From an uncultured Paracoccaceae bacterium (GTDB lineage: Bacteria; Pseudomonadota; Alphaproteobacteria; Rhodobacterales; Rhodobacteraceae), in the NCBI GenBank assembly GCA_958439195.1, contig OY288149.1, positions 100,384 to 164,383 of the forward strand: a stretch of DNA of 64,000 nt, given 5' to 3'. The notes below the pieces were generated by a model. That model worked only from the letters and a program-made list of their open reading frames with translations, was not told where the DNA came from and did not search any database. Within the stretch, counting starts at the first letter, position 1, and the number at the start of each line of letters is the position of its first letter. A program made the position numbers and the translations under genes. Below, piece after piece: positions 26,170 through 34,860 of this stretch.

Positions 26170-26421
26170 ATGACAGCACAGGACGAGATCACAAAGCGGT
26201 TGACCGCCGCTTTCGCGCCCCGCGACTTGCAGGTGATCAACGAAAGCCACAAGCATGCAGGCCATGCGGGCGATGATGGATCGGGCGAAAGCCATTTCCG
26301 GGTGGTGATCCGGTCTGATGCCTTTGCGCCGATGAGCCGGGTGGAACGCCACCGCGCCGTGCATAAGGCGCTGGGCGATCTGAACACCCGTATTCACGCG
26401 CTGGCGCTGGACATCGGGTAG
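26170..26421 (+). CDS. BolA family protein
   Basis: 83 aa, class I-like small BolA fold. ITKRLTAAFAPRDLQVINES forms the first helix and strand. SHKHAGHAG carries the His residues of the metal/Fe-S loop, and SHFRVVIRSDAF with SRVERHRAVHKAL complete the conserved core including the ligand His. BolA proteins pair with monothiol glutaredoxins in Fe-S trafficking; no glutaredoxin gene is in the window. The gene ends next to a long palindromic region shared with the convergent glcB. Confidence 0.92.
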   Translation: MTAQDEITKRLTAAFAPRDLQVINESHKHAGHAGDDGSGESHFRVVIRSDAFAPMSRVERHRAVHKALGDLNTRIHALALDIG

Positions 26422-26489
26422 CAGTCAAATCGAGCGCACTTGCGCGCGCATTCCTTTTACCTCGCCTGCGCGCATTCGCGCTTGGCTCA

Positions 26490-26606
26490 GGCCGGGGGTT
26501 CCCCCCGGACCCCCAGGGTATTTGTGCAAGGTGAAAGCCATTTCATCTTGGCCAAAATACCCGCGGGGGAGACGCCCGGAACGGGCGGCGGGGGCGGCAG
26601 CCCCCC
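26490..26606. repeat. Head-to-head pair of GC-rich hairpin elements between bolA and glcB
   Basis: At the centre, GGGTATTT (26516-26523) pairs with AAATACCC (26555-26562), and CAAGGTGAAA (26527-26536) pairs with TTTCATCTTG (26541-26550) with one G-U. Outside this, each flank holds the same pattern: AAATACCC, a run of G, a small hairpin, then a G-run facing a C-run, pointing outward on each strand. Both convergent genes can terminate here. Element 18837-18892 matches one flank. Confidence 0.7.
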
Positions 26607-26679
26607 ATTGAGCCGAGCGCGCCAGCGCGCAGGCGAGTAAAGAGGCTTGCGCGCGGATGCGCGCTCCGTTGGATGATCG

Positions 26680-28830
26680 TCAGACGGTGTGGAGGCGGCG
26701 GCGGGCCTTGAGTTCCAGTCTGCGGCGATGCAGCACGGGTTCGGTATAGCCCGAGGGTTGGACGCGGCCGTCAAAGACCAGATCGCAGGCGGCCTTGAAG
26801 GCGATGTCGTCAAAGCGCGGGGCCATTGGGGTGTAGGCGGGATCGCCCGCGTTCTGCCGGTCCACGACCGCGGCCATCTTGCGCAGGGCGGCCATCACCT
26901 GTGCTTTCGTCACCACGCCGTGATGCAGCCAGTTGGCCAGCGCCTGGCTGCTGATGCGGCAGGTGGCGCGGTCTTCCATCAGGCCGACATCGTGGATGTC
27001 GGGCACCTTGGAACATCCGACGCCCTGATCGACCCAGCGCACGACATATCCAAGGATGCCTTGGGCGTTGTTTTCCACCTCGTCCCTTATGTCTTCGTCT
27101 GACCAGTTCTGGCCCTGGGCCAGCGGCAGGGTCAGCAGATCGTCGAGCCGTCCGCGCGGGCCGCCCTTGGCGATACCGTCCTGCACGGCCAGCACATCGA
27201 CGTGGTGGTAATGTGTGGCGTGCAGTGTGGCGGCGGTGGGGGATGGCACCCAGGCGCAGGTGGCGCCTGCCTTGGGGTGGGCGATTTTCGCCTTCAGCAT
27301 ATCGGCCATCAGGTCGGGCATGGCCCACATGCCCTTGCCGATCTGGGCGCGGCCCTTCAGCCCGCAGGCCAGCCCGATATCGACATTGCGATCCTCGTAG
27401 GCTTTGATCCAGGCGGCGTGCTTCATATCGCCTTTGCGGATCATGGGGCCAGCTTCCATGCTGGTGTGGATATCATCCCCTGTCCGGTCCAGAAAGCCGG
27501 TGTTGATGAAGGCCACGCGGTCGGCCGCGGCGCGGATGCATTCCTTGAGGTTGGCGCTGGTGCGGCGTTCCTCATCCATGATGCCGAGTTTGACGGTGTG
27601 GCGGGGCAGGGAGAGGGTGTCTTCGACCCGGTCGAAGATCGCGCAGGCGAGGGCCACTTCTTCGGGGCCGTGCATCTTGGGTTTGACGACATAGACCGAA
27701 CCATGCAGCGAATTGCGGGGGCCGTCGGTCTTTTGCAGGTCATGCAGCGCGCAGAGTGTGGTGACAAAGGCATCGAGGATGCCTTCGCCCACCTCGCGCC
27801 CTTGGGCATCCAGAATGGCGGGATTGGTCATCAGGTGGCCCACATTGCGCACCAGCATCAGCGCCCGGCCCTTGAGTATCAGGGGCGTGCCGTCGGGGGC
27901 GGAGAAGGCGAAATCGTCCCGCAGGCGGCGTTCGATGGTCTGGCCGTCTTTTTGCACCATTTCGACCAGATCGCCCTTCATCAGGCCTAGCCAATTGGCA
28001 TAGGCGGCGACCTTGTCTTCGGCATCCACGGCGGCGATGCTGTCTTCAAGATCCATGATGGCGGACAGCGCCGCCTCCATGCGGATATCGGCGACGCCGG
28101 CCCGGTCAGCGGCGCCGATGCGGTGGCCGGGGTCGATGCGCAGCACAAGGTGCAGGCCGTTGTTTTTCAAGAGGATGGCCGAAGGGGCGGCGGCGTCGCC
28201 GCGGAAGCCTGCGAATTGCGCGGGATTCTTGAGGGCGGGGGACAGGGTGCCATTCACGACCCGGTATCCGGTGACATCGGCATGGCTGCCGGTGGCGAGG
28301 GGGGTCACATCATCGAGGAAGGCCTTGGCCCAGGCGATGACCCGCGCGCCACGGGCGGGATTATAGGCCTTGCCCTGCGGGGCATCGCCCAAGGCGTCGG
28401 TGCCGTAGAGCGCGTCGTAGAGCGAGCCCCAGCGGGCATTGGCGGCGTTCAGCGCGTAACGCGCGTTCATCACCGGGACCACGAGTTGCGGACCGGGGAC
28501 CGTGGCGATTTCGGGGTCGGTTCCGGTGGTGCGGATGGTGAAATCGGGGCCTTCGGGCCGCAGATAGCCGATCTGTTCCAGAAAGGCGCGATAGGCGGCG
28601 TCGTCGTGGGTTTGGCCCCGGCGGGCGATGTGCCAGGCGTCGATCTGGGCCTGCATCTGGGTGCGGATGTCGAGCAGGCGGCGGTTTTCCGCGCCGCAGG
28701 TGGTGATGGCGTCGGCCAGACCCTGCCAGAAGCGCGCGGGGGCGATGCCGGTGCCGGGCAGGGCGCTGGTTTCGACAAAGCGGGCCAGGCGGGCGTCCAC
28801 CTGCAATCCGTGGCGATTCAGTCGTTCCAT
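26680..28830 (-). CDS. glcB: Malate synthase G
   Basis: Condenses glyoxylate with acetyl-CoA to malate (glyoxylate/glycolate assimilation). 716 aa from ATG 28830, with GAGG upstream; the frame opens to 28893 but the added 21 residues look non-native. Length fits isoform G (about 720), not the ~530-aa isoform A. Recognisable blocks: MERLNRHGLQVDARLARFVE, INTGFLDRTGDDIHTSMEAG near the active site, and IMDLEDSIAAVDAEDKVAAY. Isocitrate lyase is not in the window. Isolated gene, convergent with bolA. Confidence 0.96.
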   Translation of the reverse strand: MERLNRHGLQVDARLARFVETSALPGTGIAPARFWQGLADAITTCGAENRRLLDIRTQMQAQIDAWHIARRGQTHDDAAYRAFLEQIGYLRPEGPDFTIRTTGTDPEIATVPGPQLVVPVMNARYALNAANARWGSLYDALYGTDALGDAPQGKAYNPARGARVIAWAKAFLDDVTPLATGSHADVTGYRVVNGTLSPALKNPAQFAGFRGDAAAPSAILLKNNGLHLVLRIDPGHRIGAADRAGVADIRMEAALSAIMDLEDSIAAVDAEDKVAAYANWLGLMKGDLVEMVQKDGQTIERRLRDDFAFSAPDGTPLILKGRALMLVRNVGHLMTNPAILDAQGREVGEGILDAFVTTLCALHDLQKTDGPRNSLHGSVYVVKPKMHGPEEVALACAIFDRVEDTLSLPRHTVKLGIMDEERRTSANLKECIRAAADRVAFINTGFLDRTGDDIHTSMEAGPMIRKGDMKHAAWIKAYEDRNVDIGLACGLKGRAQIGKGMWAMPDLMADMLKAKIAHPKAGATCAWVPSPTAATLHATHYHHVDVLAVQDGIAKGGPRGRLDDLLTLPLAQGQNWSDEDIRDEVENNAQGILGYVVRWVDQGVGCSKVPDIHDVGLMEDRATCRISSQALANWLHHGVVTKAQVMAALRKMAAVVDRQNAGDPAYTPMAPRFDDIAFKAACDLVFDGRVQPSGYTEPVLHRRRLELKARRRLHTV

Positions 28831-28972
28831 GGGGGCCTCATCCGGTTCGGTATGCAATGGCACACCATAACGCGGCGTGGGGTTGGGCTGCAACCGGGGT
28901 GGGGTGGGGATTGCCGGGGTTTTCCGATCAATTCCTTTCGGGTTTTGGGGAAGATCAATCAGTTTGATGATT

Positions 28973-29029
28973 GGCTAAGTTTCTGCTTTGGCGACTCGGC
29001 CTGAGATGTTACTTAGCTTTATGGCTAAG
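28973..29029. promoter_or_regulatory. CTTAGC/GCTAAG half-sites at the ArsR operon promoter and start
   Basis: CTTAGC at 29012-29017 and GCTAAG at 29024-29029 form a perfect dyad spaced by 6 bases, and the likely start codon (29021) sits in that spacer. A third half-site, GGCTAAGT, is at 28973-28980. Repeated palindromic half-sites over the promoter and start are what an autoregulatory ArsR repressor needs. Assignment is inferred. Confidence 0.6.
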
Positions 29030-29368
29030 CATGATCCCGACCTTTCGCTGTTGTTCCATGCGCTGTCCGATCCGACGCGGCGTGCCATGTTGGCGCGGTT
29101 GGCCGAGGGGCCAGCGGCGGTGACGGAACTGGCCGCGCCGACGGGGCTGCGCCTGCCCACGGTGTTGCGCCATCTGTCGGTGCTGGAGGCGGCGGGGCTG
29201 ATCGCCACGGCCAAGGACGGGCGCATCCGCACCTGTGCCTTTGTGCCTGCGGCATTGACCCCGGCGCAGGATTGGCTGGCGGCGCAGCGGGCGTTGTGGG
29301 AGGGGCGGCTGGATCGTCTGGATGATTACGTGATGAAATTGATGCAGGAGGATGGCCGTGACGGATGA
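29021..29368 (+). CDS. ArsR-family winged-helix regulator
   Basis: 115 aa from ATG 29021; an in-frame ATG at 29006 is an alternative. It begins MAKHDPDLSLLFHALSDPTR, the standard start for ArsR proteins that precede SRPBCC genes. HTH: VTELAAPTGLRLPTVLRHLSVLEAAGL. No metal-binding ELCVCDL cysteine motif, so it does not belong to the arsenic/cadmium sensor group. The C-terminus (WLAAQRALWEGRLDRLDDYV) matches the ArsR-SRPBCC module. Its stop overlaps the start of the next gene. Dyads over its promoter suggest autoregulation. Confidence 0.9.
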   Translation: MAKHDPDLSLLFHALSDPTRRAMLARLAEGPAAVTELAAPTGLRLPTVLRHLSVLEAAGLIATAKDGRIRTCAFVPAALTPAQDWLAAQRALWEGRLDRLDDYVMKLMQEDGRDG

Positions 29369-29834
29369 TCTGGACCCGGAACTTGATCTGGTGCTGGTGC
29401 GCGAGTTGGCCGCGCCGCGCGATGTGATCTGGCGCTGCTGGACGCAAGCCGAGCATTTGAAGGAATGGTTTGTGCCGAAACCGCATCGGGTGGTGGCCTG
29501 CCATCTGGAGGTGCGGGTGGGCGGTGCCTGCAACACGACCTTTGATGTCGAGGGCGCCATCATGGAGAACAAGGGCGTCTATCTGGAGGTGGTGCCGGGC
29601 GAAAAGCTGGTGTTCACGGACACTTACACCGCAGGCTGGAAACCCGCGCCAGAGCCGTTCATGACCGCGATCGTGACGTTCGAGGATATGGGCGGCGGGC
29701 GGACGCGCTATACCGCCGTGGCGCGGCATCGGAATGCCGATACGGCGCGGCAGCACCGCGAGATGGGGTTTCATGACGGTTGGGGCACGGTCGCCACGCA
29801 GTTAGAAGCCTATGCGCAGGGGTTGGGGCAATGA
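29358..29834 (+). CDS. SRPBCC (AHSA1-like) domain protein, single domain
   Basis: 158 aa from GTG 29358, which has AGGAGG six bases upstream; ATG 29352 is in frame but directly abuts that site and so is less likely. One START/SRPBCC helix-grip fold: LVLVRELAAPRDVIWRCWT at the start, EHLKEWFVPKPHRVVACHLE, and the C-terminal GFHDGWGTVATQLEAYAQGL helix. Such proteins bind hydrophobic ligands or act as Hsp90-activator-like folds; no ligand is evident. It overlaps arsR by 11 bp and the next gene by 4 bp. Confidence 0.88.
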   Translation: MTDDLDPELDLVLVRELAAPRDVIWRCWTQAEHLKEWFVPKPHRVVACHLEVRVGGACNTTFDVEGAIMENKGVYLEVVPGEKLVFTDTYTAGWKPAPEPFMTAIVTFEDMGGGRTRYTAVARHRNADTARQHREMGFHDGWGTVATQLEAYAQGLGQ

Positions 29835-30709
29835 TGGCGGGTGGGTTTGCCACGCTGGTCTTTGATCGGGAGGTGGCCGCGCCGGCCCGGACACTGTGGC
29901 AGGCCTGGACGGCCCCGGTGGCGCGGGCGATCTGGGCCGCGCCCACCGCAGAGGTGACGGTGGAGTTTCTGGAGGCTGACACACGGGTTGGGGGGCGCGA
30001 AGTTTCGCTGTGCAAGGTGACGGGCGCGCCGGATGTGCGCTGCGAGGCGGGGTGGTTGGACCTGTCGGCCCCGGAGCGGAGCGTGAACTATGAGGTGCTG
30101 GAAAGCGATGGGGCGCGGCTGTCGGCGGCGCTGGTGACGGCGCAGGTCGCTGCGGCGGGCGAGGGCAGCCGCCTTTCGGTGACAGTGCAACTGGCGAACC
30201 TGTCGCAGGATATGGCGGCGGGCTATCGCGCGGGGTTTGAGGCGGGTCTGGACAATATGGCCGCAGTTGCGCGGCGGACGATGGTGATTCAGCGCGTGAT
30301 CGCCGCACCGCGCGGGATGGTTTGGGGGGCATGGTTCAACGCGGATGCCTTGCCGCAGTGGTGGGGGCCGGACGGGTTTTCCTGCCGCACCAAACGCATT
30401 GACCTGCGGGCGGGCGGGGAGTGGGTGTTTGACATGATCGGCCCGGACGGCACGGTCTATACCAACCATCACCGCTATGGCACCGTGCTGCCTGAGGCGC
30501 GGCTGGAATACAGCCTGCTGTGGGGCGAGGACGGCCCCAAGCACGCCGATGCCTGGGCGAGTTTCGATGCGGTCGAGGGTGGCACGCGGGTGACGCTGGG
30601 CATGGTCTTTGCGACCGAGGCGGAATGGCAGGGCGCGCGGGGGTTCGGGGCCGAGGCGTTGGGCCTGCAAACGCTGGGCAAGCTGGCGGCACGGGTGGGC
30701 GCGGTGTAA
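29831..30709 (+). CDS. Tandem-SRPBCC (AHSA1-like) protein
   Basis: 292 aa with two SRPBCC domains in one chain. The first (about 1-145) starts ATLVFDREVAAPARTLWQAW and contains FLEADTRVGGREVSLCKV. The second (about 152-292) starts MVIQRVIAAPRGMVWGAWF and contains WWGPDGFSCRTKRIDLRAGG. The ATG overlaps the previous stop (ATGA), so arsR and both SRPBCC genes form one coupled operon. Function unknown; a role in a stress response controlled by the ArsR protein is inference. Confidence 0.86.
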   Translation: MMAGGFATLVFDREVAAPARTLWQAWTAPVARAIWAAPTAEVTVEFLEADTRVGGREVSLCKVTGAPDVRCEAGWLDLSAPERSVNYEVLESDGARLSAALVTAQVAAAGEGSRLSVTVQLANLSQDMAAGYRAGFEAGLDNMAAVARRTMVIQRVIAAPRGMVWGAWFNADALPQWWGPDGFSCRTKRIDLRAGGEWVFDMIGPDGTVYTNHHRYGTVLPEARLEYSLLWGEDGPKHADAWASFDAVEGGTRVTLGMVFATEAEWQGARGFGAEALGLQTLGKLAARVGAV

Positions 30710-30752
30710 GGCGACGATTTTTCTGCGAAAAATCTGATGCGCTGTGCTGGTT

Positions 30753-30905
30753 TCAAGGTTTTCGCTTGGCGTCTGTCCGGCAACGGTCGGAGCAGTATTT
30801 CACCTCATCCCAGACCTTTTCCCACTTCTTGCGCCAGGCGAAGGGCAGGCCGCAGCAGGCACAGGTCTTGGTGGGCAGATCGCCCTTTTTGCGCATTTTG
30901 GGCAT
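30753..30905 (-). CDS. DUF2256 small zinc-ribbon-like protein
   Basis: 50 aa, too short for many gene finders. Two CxxC-type pairs, TKTCACCGLPF (Cys14 and Cys17) and VKYCSDRCR, and the central FAWRKKWEKVWDEV are the DUF2256 signature. Start ATG overlaps the photolyase stop (TGATG), giving tight translational coupling. DUF2256 is often found next to or fused with cryptochrome/photolyase genes, so a supporting role in that system is plausible. Its biochemical role is not known to me. Confidence 0.88.
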   Translation of the reverse strand: MPKMRKKGDLPTKTCACCGLPFAWRKKWEKVWDEVKYCSDRCRTDAKRKP

Positions 30906-32419
30906 CAGAGATCGAGGCTCATCTGGGCCGTGTCGGGGCGTCGCCTTGGCCTTGGGTTGCGGTCGTTGACGAAGCGGGGGTCGGATCGGCTGGCGTGGCG
31001 TTCGATCACCTCGGCGATTTCCGTGGTGTGGCTGCGGTCGCGGCGCAGGCCCCAGCAGGCATCGCGGGCGGCGCGGGCGGCGGCGGCCACATCGACGATG
31101 GGTTCGGGATAGAGGCGGCCCAGAAGGCCGCGTGCGCCGGGCCATTTCCACGGCTCTTGCAGGAAGGCATCCGGGACGGTGGCCAATTCCGGCACCCAGC
31201 GGCGGGTGAAGGCGCCGGTCGGATCCTGATCATGGCCCTGTTTGACGGGGTTGTAGATGCGGATGGTGTTGATGCCGGTGACGCCGGATTGCATCTGCAC
31301 CTGCGGCCAGTGGATGCCGGGTTCGTAATCGGTGAAGCGGCGGGCGAGGATCGCGCCGGTGGCGCGCCAATCCAGCCAGAGGTGATAGGAGGCCACCGCC
31401 ATGACCATGCTGCGCATCCGGAAATTAAGCCATCCGGTGGCGCGCAAATAACGCATGCAGGCATCGAGGAAGGGCATCCCGGTTTCGCCCGCCTGCCACG
31501 CCGCCAGACGCAGGGCATCGGGTTCGCGCGGGCGCAGGCTATCGGCGGCGCGGTGCAGGGCGCGTATCTCGATCGCGGGTTCGCTTTCCAGTTTCTGCAT
31601 GAAATGGTCGCGCCAGGCCATCCGGCTTTGGAAGCTGGCAATTGCGCCGGGCCAGCGCCCGCCGGGCCGTTCAGCGGCGCGCAGGGTGGCGGTCTGCACC
31701 ACCTCACGACTGGAGAGGGTGCCAAAGGCCAGATGGGCCGACAGGCGCGAGCAGGCGCGTTCGCCGGTGACGGGCGAGGACATGGCGGCGCGGTAGCCTT
31801 CGCCACGCTGGGACAGAAAGCTGTCCAGCAGGATCAGGCCCTGTGCGCGGCCGCCATGTTGGCGGTGGGCGCAGGGATCATCGGGCAGGCGCAGGGCGCG
31901 GGCGGTGGGAATTGCCCCCGGTTCCACCCCGGCGACAGGCGTGATGGCCAGCGGGGCCGCCACTTGCGCGGCGGTAACAAAACCGTCGCGCCTGCGCGCC
32001 CAGCCGTCGCGGTGGGGCAGGCGGCGGATGACGCCCTGTTGTGGCAGTTCGTGCCAGGCCACCCCGGCCTGCCGCGCCCAGGCGCCGACACGCCGGTCGC
32101 GGGCATAGGTCCAGAGATTGCCGGTTTCTTCATGGCTGAAGATACGGGCGATGTGGTGCTGACGGCAAAGCCTGTCCAGCACCTCCACCGCATCGCCCAT
32201 GCGCACCACGAGGGGCGCGCCCAGAGCGCCAAGTTCGGCGCGCAGATCGGCCAGCGATTCGGCGATAAAGGCCCAGTGCCTTGCGGCGGCATCGGGTTGC
32301 CGCCACAGGTCGGGTTCCGCGATATAGACAGGCAAAACCGCGCCTGACGCCGCCGCCAAGGCCAGCGCCGGGTGATCGTGGAGGCGCAGGTCGCGCTTGA
32401 ACCAGACAAGAACATTCAT
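30905..32419 (-). CDS. Cryptochrome/DNA photolyase family protein
   Basis: Probably a light-driven DNA repair flavoprotein or related blue-light receptor. 504 aa from ATG 32419. N-terminal alpha/beta photolyase domain (MNVLVWFKRDLRLHDHPALA). The C-terminal helical FAD-binding domain has RMAWRDHFMQKLE, MPFLDACMRYLRATGWLNFR, MRSMVMAVASYHLW and DYEPGIHWPQVQMQSG, the last near the flavin. QGHDQDPTGAFTRRWVPEL is typical of this subgroup. Nothing separates repair from signalling activity here. Coupled to a DUF2256 gene. The next gene upstream is a divergent sensor kinase. Confidence 0.93.
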   Translation of the reverse strand: MNVLVWFKRDLRLHDHPALALAAASGAVLPVYIAEPDLWRQPDAAARHWAFIAESLADLRAELGALGAPLVVRMGDAVEVLDRLCRQHHIARIFSHEETGNLWTYARDRRVGAWARQAGVAWHELPQQGVIRRLPHRDGWARRRDGFVTAAQVAAPLAITPVAGVEPGAIPTARALRLPDDPCAHRQHGGRAQGLILLDSFLSQRGEGYRAAMSSPVTGERACSRLSAHLAFGTLSSREVVQTATLRAAERPGGRWPGAIASFQSRMAWRDHFMQKLESEPAIEIRALHRAADSLRPREPDALRLAAWQAGETGMPFLDACMRYLRATGWLNFRMRSMVMAVASYHLWLDWRATGAILARRFTDYEPGIHWPQVQMQSGVTGINTIRIYNPVKQGHDQDPTGAFTRRWVPELATVPDAFLQEPWKWPGARGLLGRLYPEPIVDVAAAARAARDACWGLRRDRSHTTEIAEVIERHASRSDPRFVNDRNPRPRRRPDTAQMSLDL

Positions 32420-32675
32420 GGAACATTTATGTAGCGGTCTGGGCGGATTCGTAAACCCCCTGTACCGTCTGTTCTGGCCTGATGGGGGGGTGCGACACAG
32501 CCTGTCCGGCACGTCGTGCCGCCATGGCCCTATGCGGAAGTATAGGTGTCCGCATGGCTGGGACAATGTCAGATTGATTGCATCATGGCCTTGCCGGATC
32601 ATCCGCGCCGGGCAATCCGCCAGCCATATCCATTTTGCCCGTCGCCGGGTGGAGTTTCCGGGACTGAATGCGCGT

Positions 32676-34784
32676 ATGAAGAACGGCAAAGGGAATGGCT
32701 CAGGGAATGGCTCGGGCGGTCCGGCGCACGGCCCTCTGCGGCTGAAGTCCTGGCTGTGGCAGTCCTATTTGCGGGCGGCGCTGGTGCCGCTTCTGTTGAT
32801 CGAATTGACCTTTGTGGCGGTGTATTGGGGCACCAGCCGGGTGGTCTATGACCGCAGCGCCGCGGCGATTACCGACCTGTCGACCGAAGCCTTGCGCGCT
32901 GCATCGCGCCGCGAGGCAGAGGTCATTGCGCGGCGGCTGGAAACCATCGCTTCGCTGACCCGCATCTATGCCGAGGGGGCGGGCCGGGCCTTGGCCGCCC
33001 CCGCACCAGATGTGAGCGCGGCGGAAAAGGCGCGGCATGCCTATTCCCCGGACGGGGTTTTCTACAAGACCGAGGACACCGGCGGATCGGCGGTGTTCTA
33101 CAGCGGGGTTGTGCCTGTTGGTCCGGCGGAACAGGACAAGGTCTGGCGCACGGTGCAGCTTGATCCCTTGATGAAGTCGATCACGGAAAGCGATCCGCTG
33201 ATCCAGCAGGTCTATCTGAACACCCATGACAGCCTGAACCGGATTTATCCGTGGTTTGACGTGCTGGCGATCTATCCGCCGAAAATGGATATCCCCAGCT
33301 ACAATTTCTATTACGAGGCGGATGCGGTTCATAACCCGAAGCGGAGCGTGGTCTGGACCGACAGCTATCTTGATCCGGCGGGGTCGGGTTGGATGGTGTC
33401 GGCCATTGCGCCGGTCTATGCGGCGGCGGGGCAAACGCTGGAGGCGGTGGTTGGTATCGACGTGACGATCGGGGCCATTGTCGAAGATGTGCTGGATATC
33501 GAGCTGGAAGGTGATGGCTATGCGATCCTTGTCAGCCGGGATGGCACCATTCTGGCGCTGCCCCCGCCGGCGGAGCGTGACCTTGGCCTGACCGCGCTGA
33601 TTGATCACAGCTATCGCCAGGCCATCCTTCAGGACACGTTCAAGCCCGACAGTTTCAACCTGTATCGCCGCCCCGAATTGCTGGCCGTTGCCCAGGCGCT
33701 GCAATCCGCCACCGAGGGGCAAACGACGGTTGATCTGGGCCGTCCGATGATTGCCGCCTGGGCCACCATCGCGGGGCCGCAATGGAAGCTGATCACCCTG
33801 ACCAGCGAAGACAGCATCCTGAGCGGGGCCACCACCCTGCGCCAGCAACTGGCCTGGGTCAGTCAGGGGATGCTGGCGATCCTTGTGCTGTTCTATCTGG
33901 GGTTTTTCCTGTTCCTGTGGCGGCGGTCGGTCGCCATGTCGGCGCGTGTGGCCGAACCCTTGGCCGAGATCGAGCGCAACATGGGCCAGATTGCGGCGGG
34001 TGGCAGCGTGCCGGCAGGGCATCGCTATGCGGTGGCCGAATTGCAGACGGTGGGCGATCATCTGGTGACGATGGCCGAAAAGCTGCAAGCCGCGAGCCGC
34101 GCCAAGGCCAGCTTCCTGTCTGCGATGAGCCATGAGTTCCGCACGCCGTTGAATGCGATCATCGGCTATTCCGATCTGCTGGCCGAAGCGTCGCAGCAAC
34201 CGCTTGGGCCAGAGGACAAGCGTCAGGTGCAGGCCATTTCGGCGGCTGGCTGGCAGTTGCTGCAACTGGTTGAAGGGGTGATCGAGCTAAGCCGCATTGA
34301 ACAGGGCGAGGTGGCCCAGACGCCGCAGCCGATTGATGTGCTGCCGGTGCTGCGGCAGGCGATGGCACAGGTCCGGCCTGAGCCGACGGGGCCGCAGCGG
34401 GTGACGGTGCATCTGGAAGAGCCGCCGGTTGCCCCGCCGATGGTGCGGGGGGATGTCGACATCATCCGCCGGATCGTGATGCATCTGGTGGCGAACGGCG
34501 TGAAATACAACCGCGATGGCGGCCGCGTGACCCTGTCGCTGACGCAGGCGGGGGGGCGGCTGGCGATACGCGTGACGGATACCGGGATCGGCATCGCCGA
34601 AGACCTGCACCCGCGCCTGTTCACCCCGTTTGATCGGCTGGGCCATGAAAACGGCACCATCAGCGGCACTGGCATCGGGTTGGCCATCAGCCGCCGATTG
34701 GCGGAACTGATCGGGGCCGAAATCGGCTTTGACAGCGCGGCGGGGCAGGGGTCGACCTTTAGCCTTTACCTGCCCTTGGCATAG
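32676..34784 (+). CDS. Membrane sensor histidine kinase with periplasmic Cache-like domain
   Basis: 702 aa from ATG 32676; the frame extends upstream to 32397, but the added part looks like non-coding sequence. Short Gly/Asn/Ser tract at the N-terminus (an in-frame 12-bp DNA repeat), then TM1 (LRAALVPLLLIELTFVAVYW), a large periplasmic double-Cache-like sensor (about 60-380) and TM2 (LAILVLFYLGFFLFLW). HAMP-like region, then H box SAMSHEFRTPLNAIIGYS (His near 485), N box LVANGVKYNRDGG, G boxes TDTGIGIAED and GTGIGLAISRRL. No response regulator gene is adjacent, so the partner is elsewhere. Ligand unknown. Confidence 0.9.
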   Translation: MKNGKGNGSGNGSGGPAHGPLRLKSWLWQSYLRAALVPLLLIELTFVAVYWGTSRVVYDRSAAAITDLSTEALRAASRREAEVIARRLETIASLTRIYAEGAGRALAAPAPDVSAAEKARHAYSPDGVFYKTEDTGGSAVFYSGVVPVGPAEQDKVWRTVQLDPLMKSITESDPLIQQVYLNTHDSLNRIYPWFDVLAIYPPKMDIPSYNFYYEADAVHNPKRSVVWTDSYLDPAGSGWMVSAIAPVYAAAGQTLEAVVGIDVTIGAIVEDVLDIELEGDGYAILVSRDGTILALPPPAERDLGLTALIDHSYRQAILQDTFKPDSFNLYRRPELLAVAQALQSATEGQTTVDLGRPMIAAWATIAGPQWKLITLTSEDSILSGATTLRQQLAWVSQGMLAILVLFYLGFFLFLWRRSVAMSARVAEPLAEIERNMGQIAAGGSVPAGHRYAVAELQTVGDHLVTMAEKLQAASRAKASFLSAMSHEFRTPLNAIIGYSDLLAEASQQPLGPEDKRQVQAISAAGWQLLQLVEGVIELSRIEQGEVAQTPQPIDVLPVLRQAMAQVRPEPTGPQRVTVHLEEPPVAPPMVRGDVDIIRRIVMHLVANGVKYNRDGGRVTLSLTQAGGRLAIRVTDTGIGIAEDLHPRLFTPFDRLGHENGTISGTGIGLAISRRLAELIGAEIGFDSAAGQGSTFSLYLPLA

Positions 34785-34860
34785 CGCCCGGCCCCCTTTC
34801 GTCACCCACCTTGCCTTCATGCGCCCCGCTTCATAGCTTGCCGGTCAAAGGGAGTTTTCC

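Noticed and set aside
26422..26679. Repeated GC-rich hairpins considered as a CRISPR array
   Set aside because: No regular direct repeats with unique spacers and no cas genes; it is a palindromic pair of terminator-like elements.
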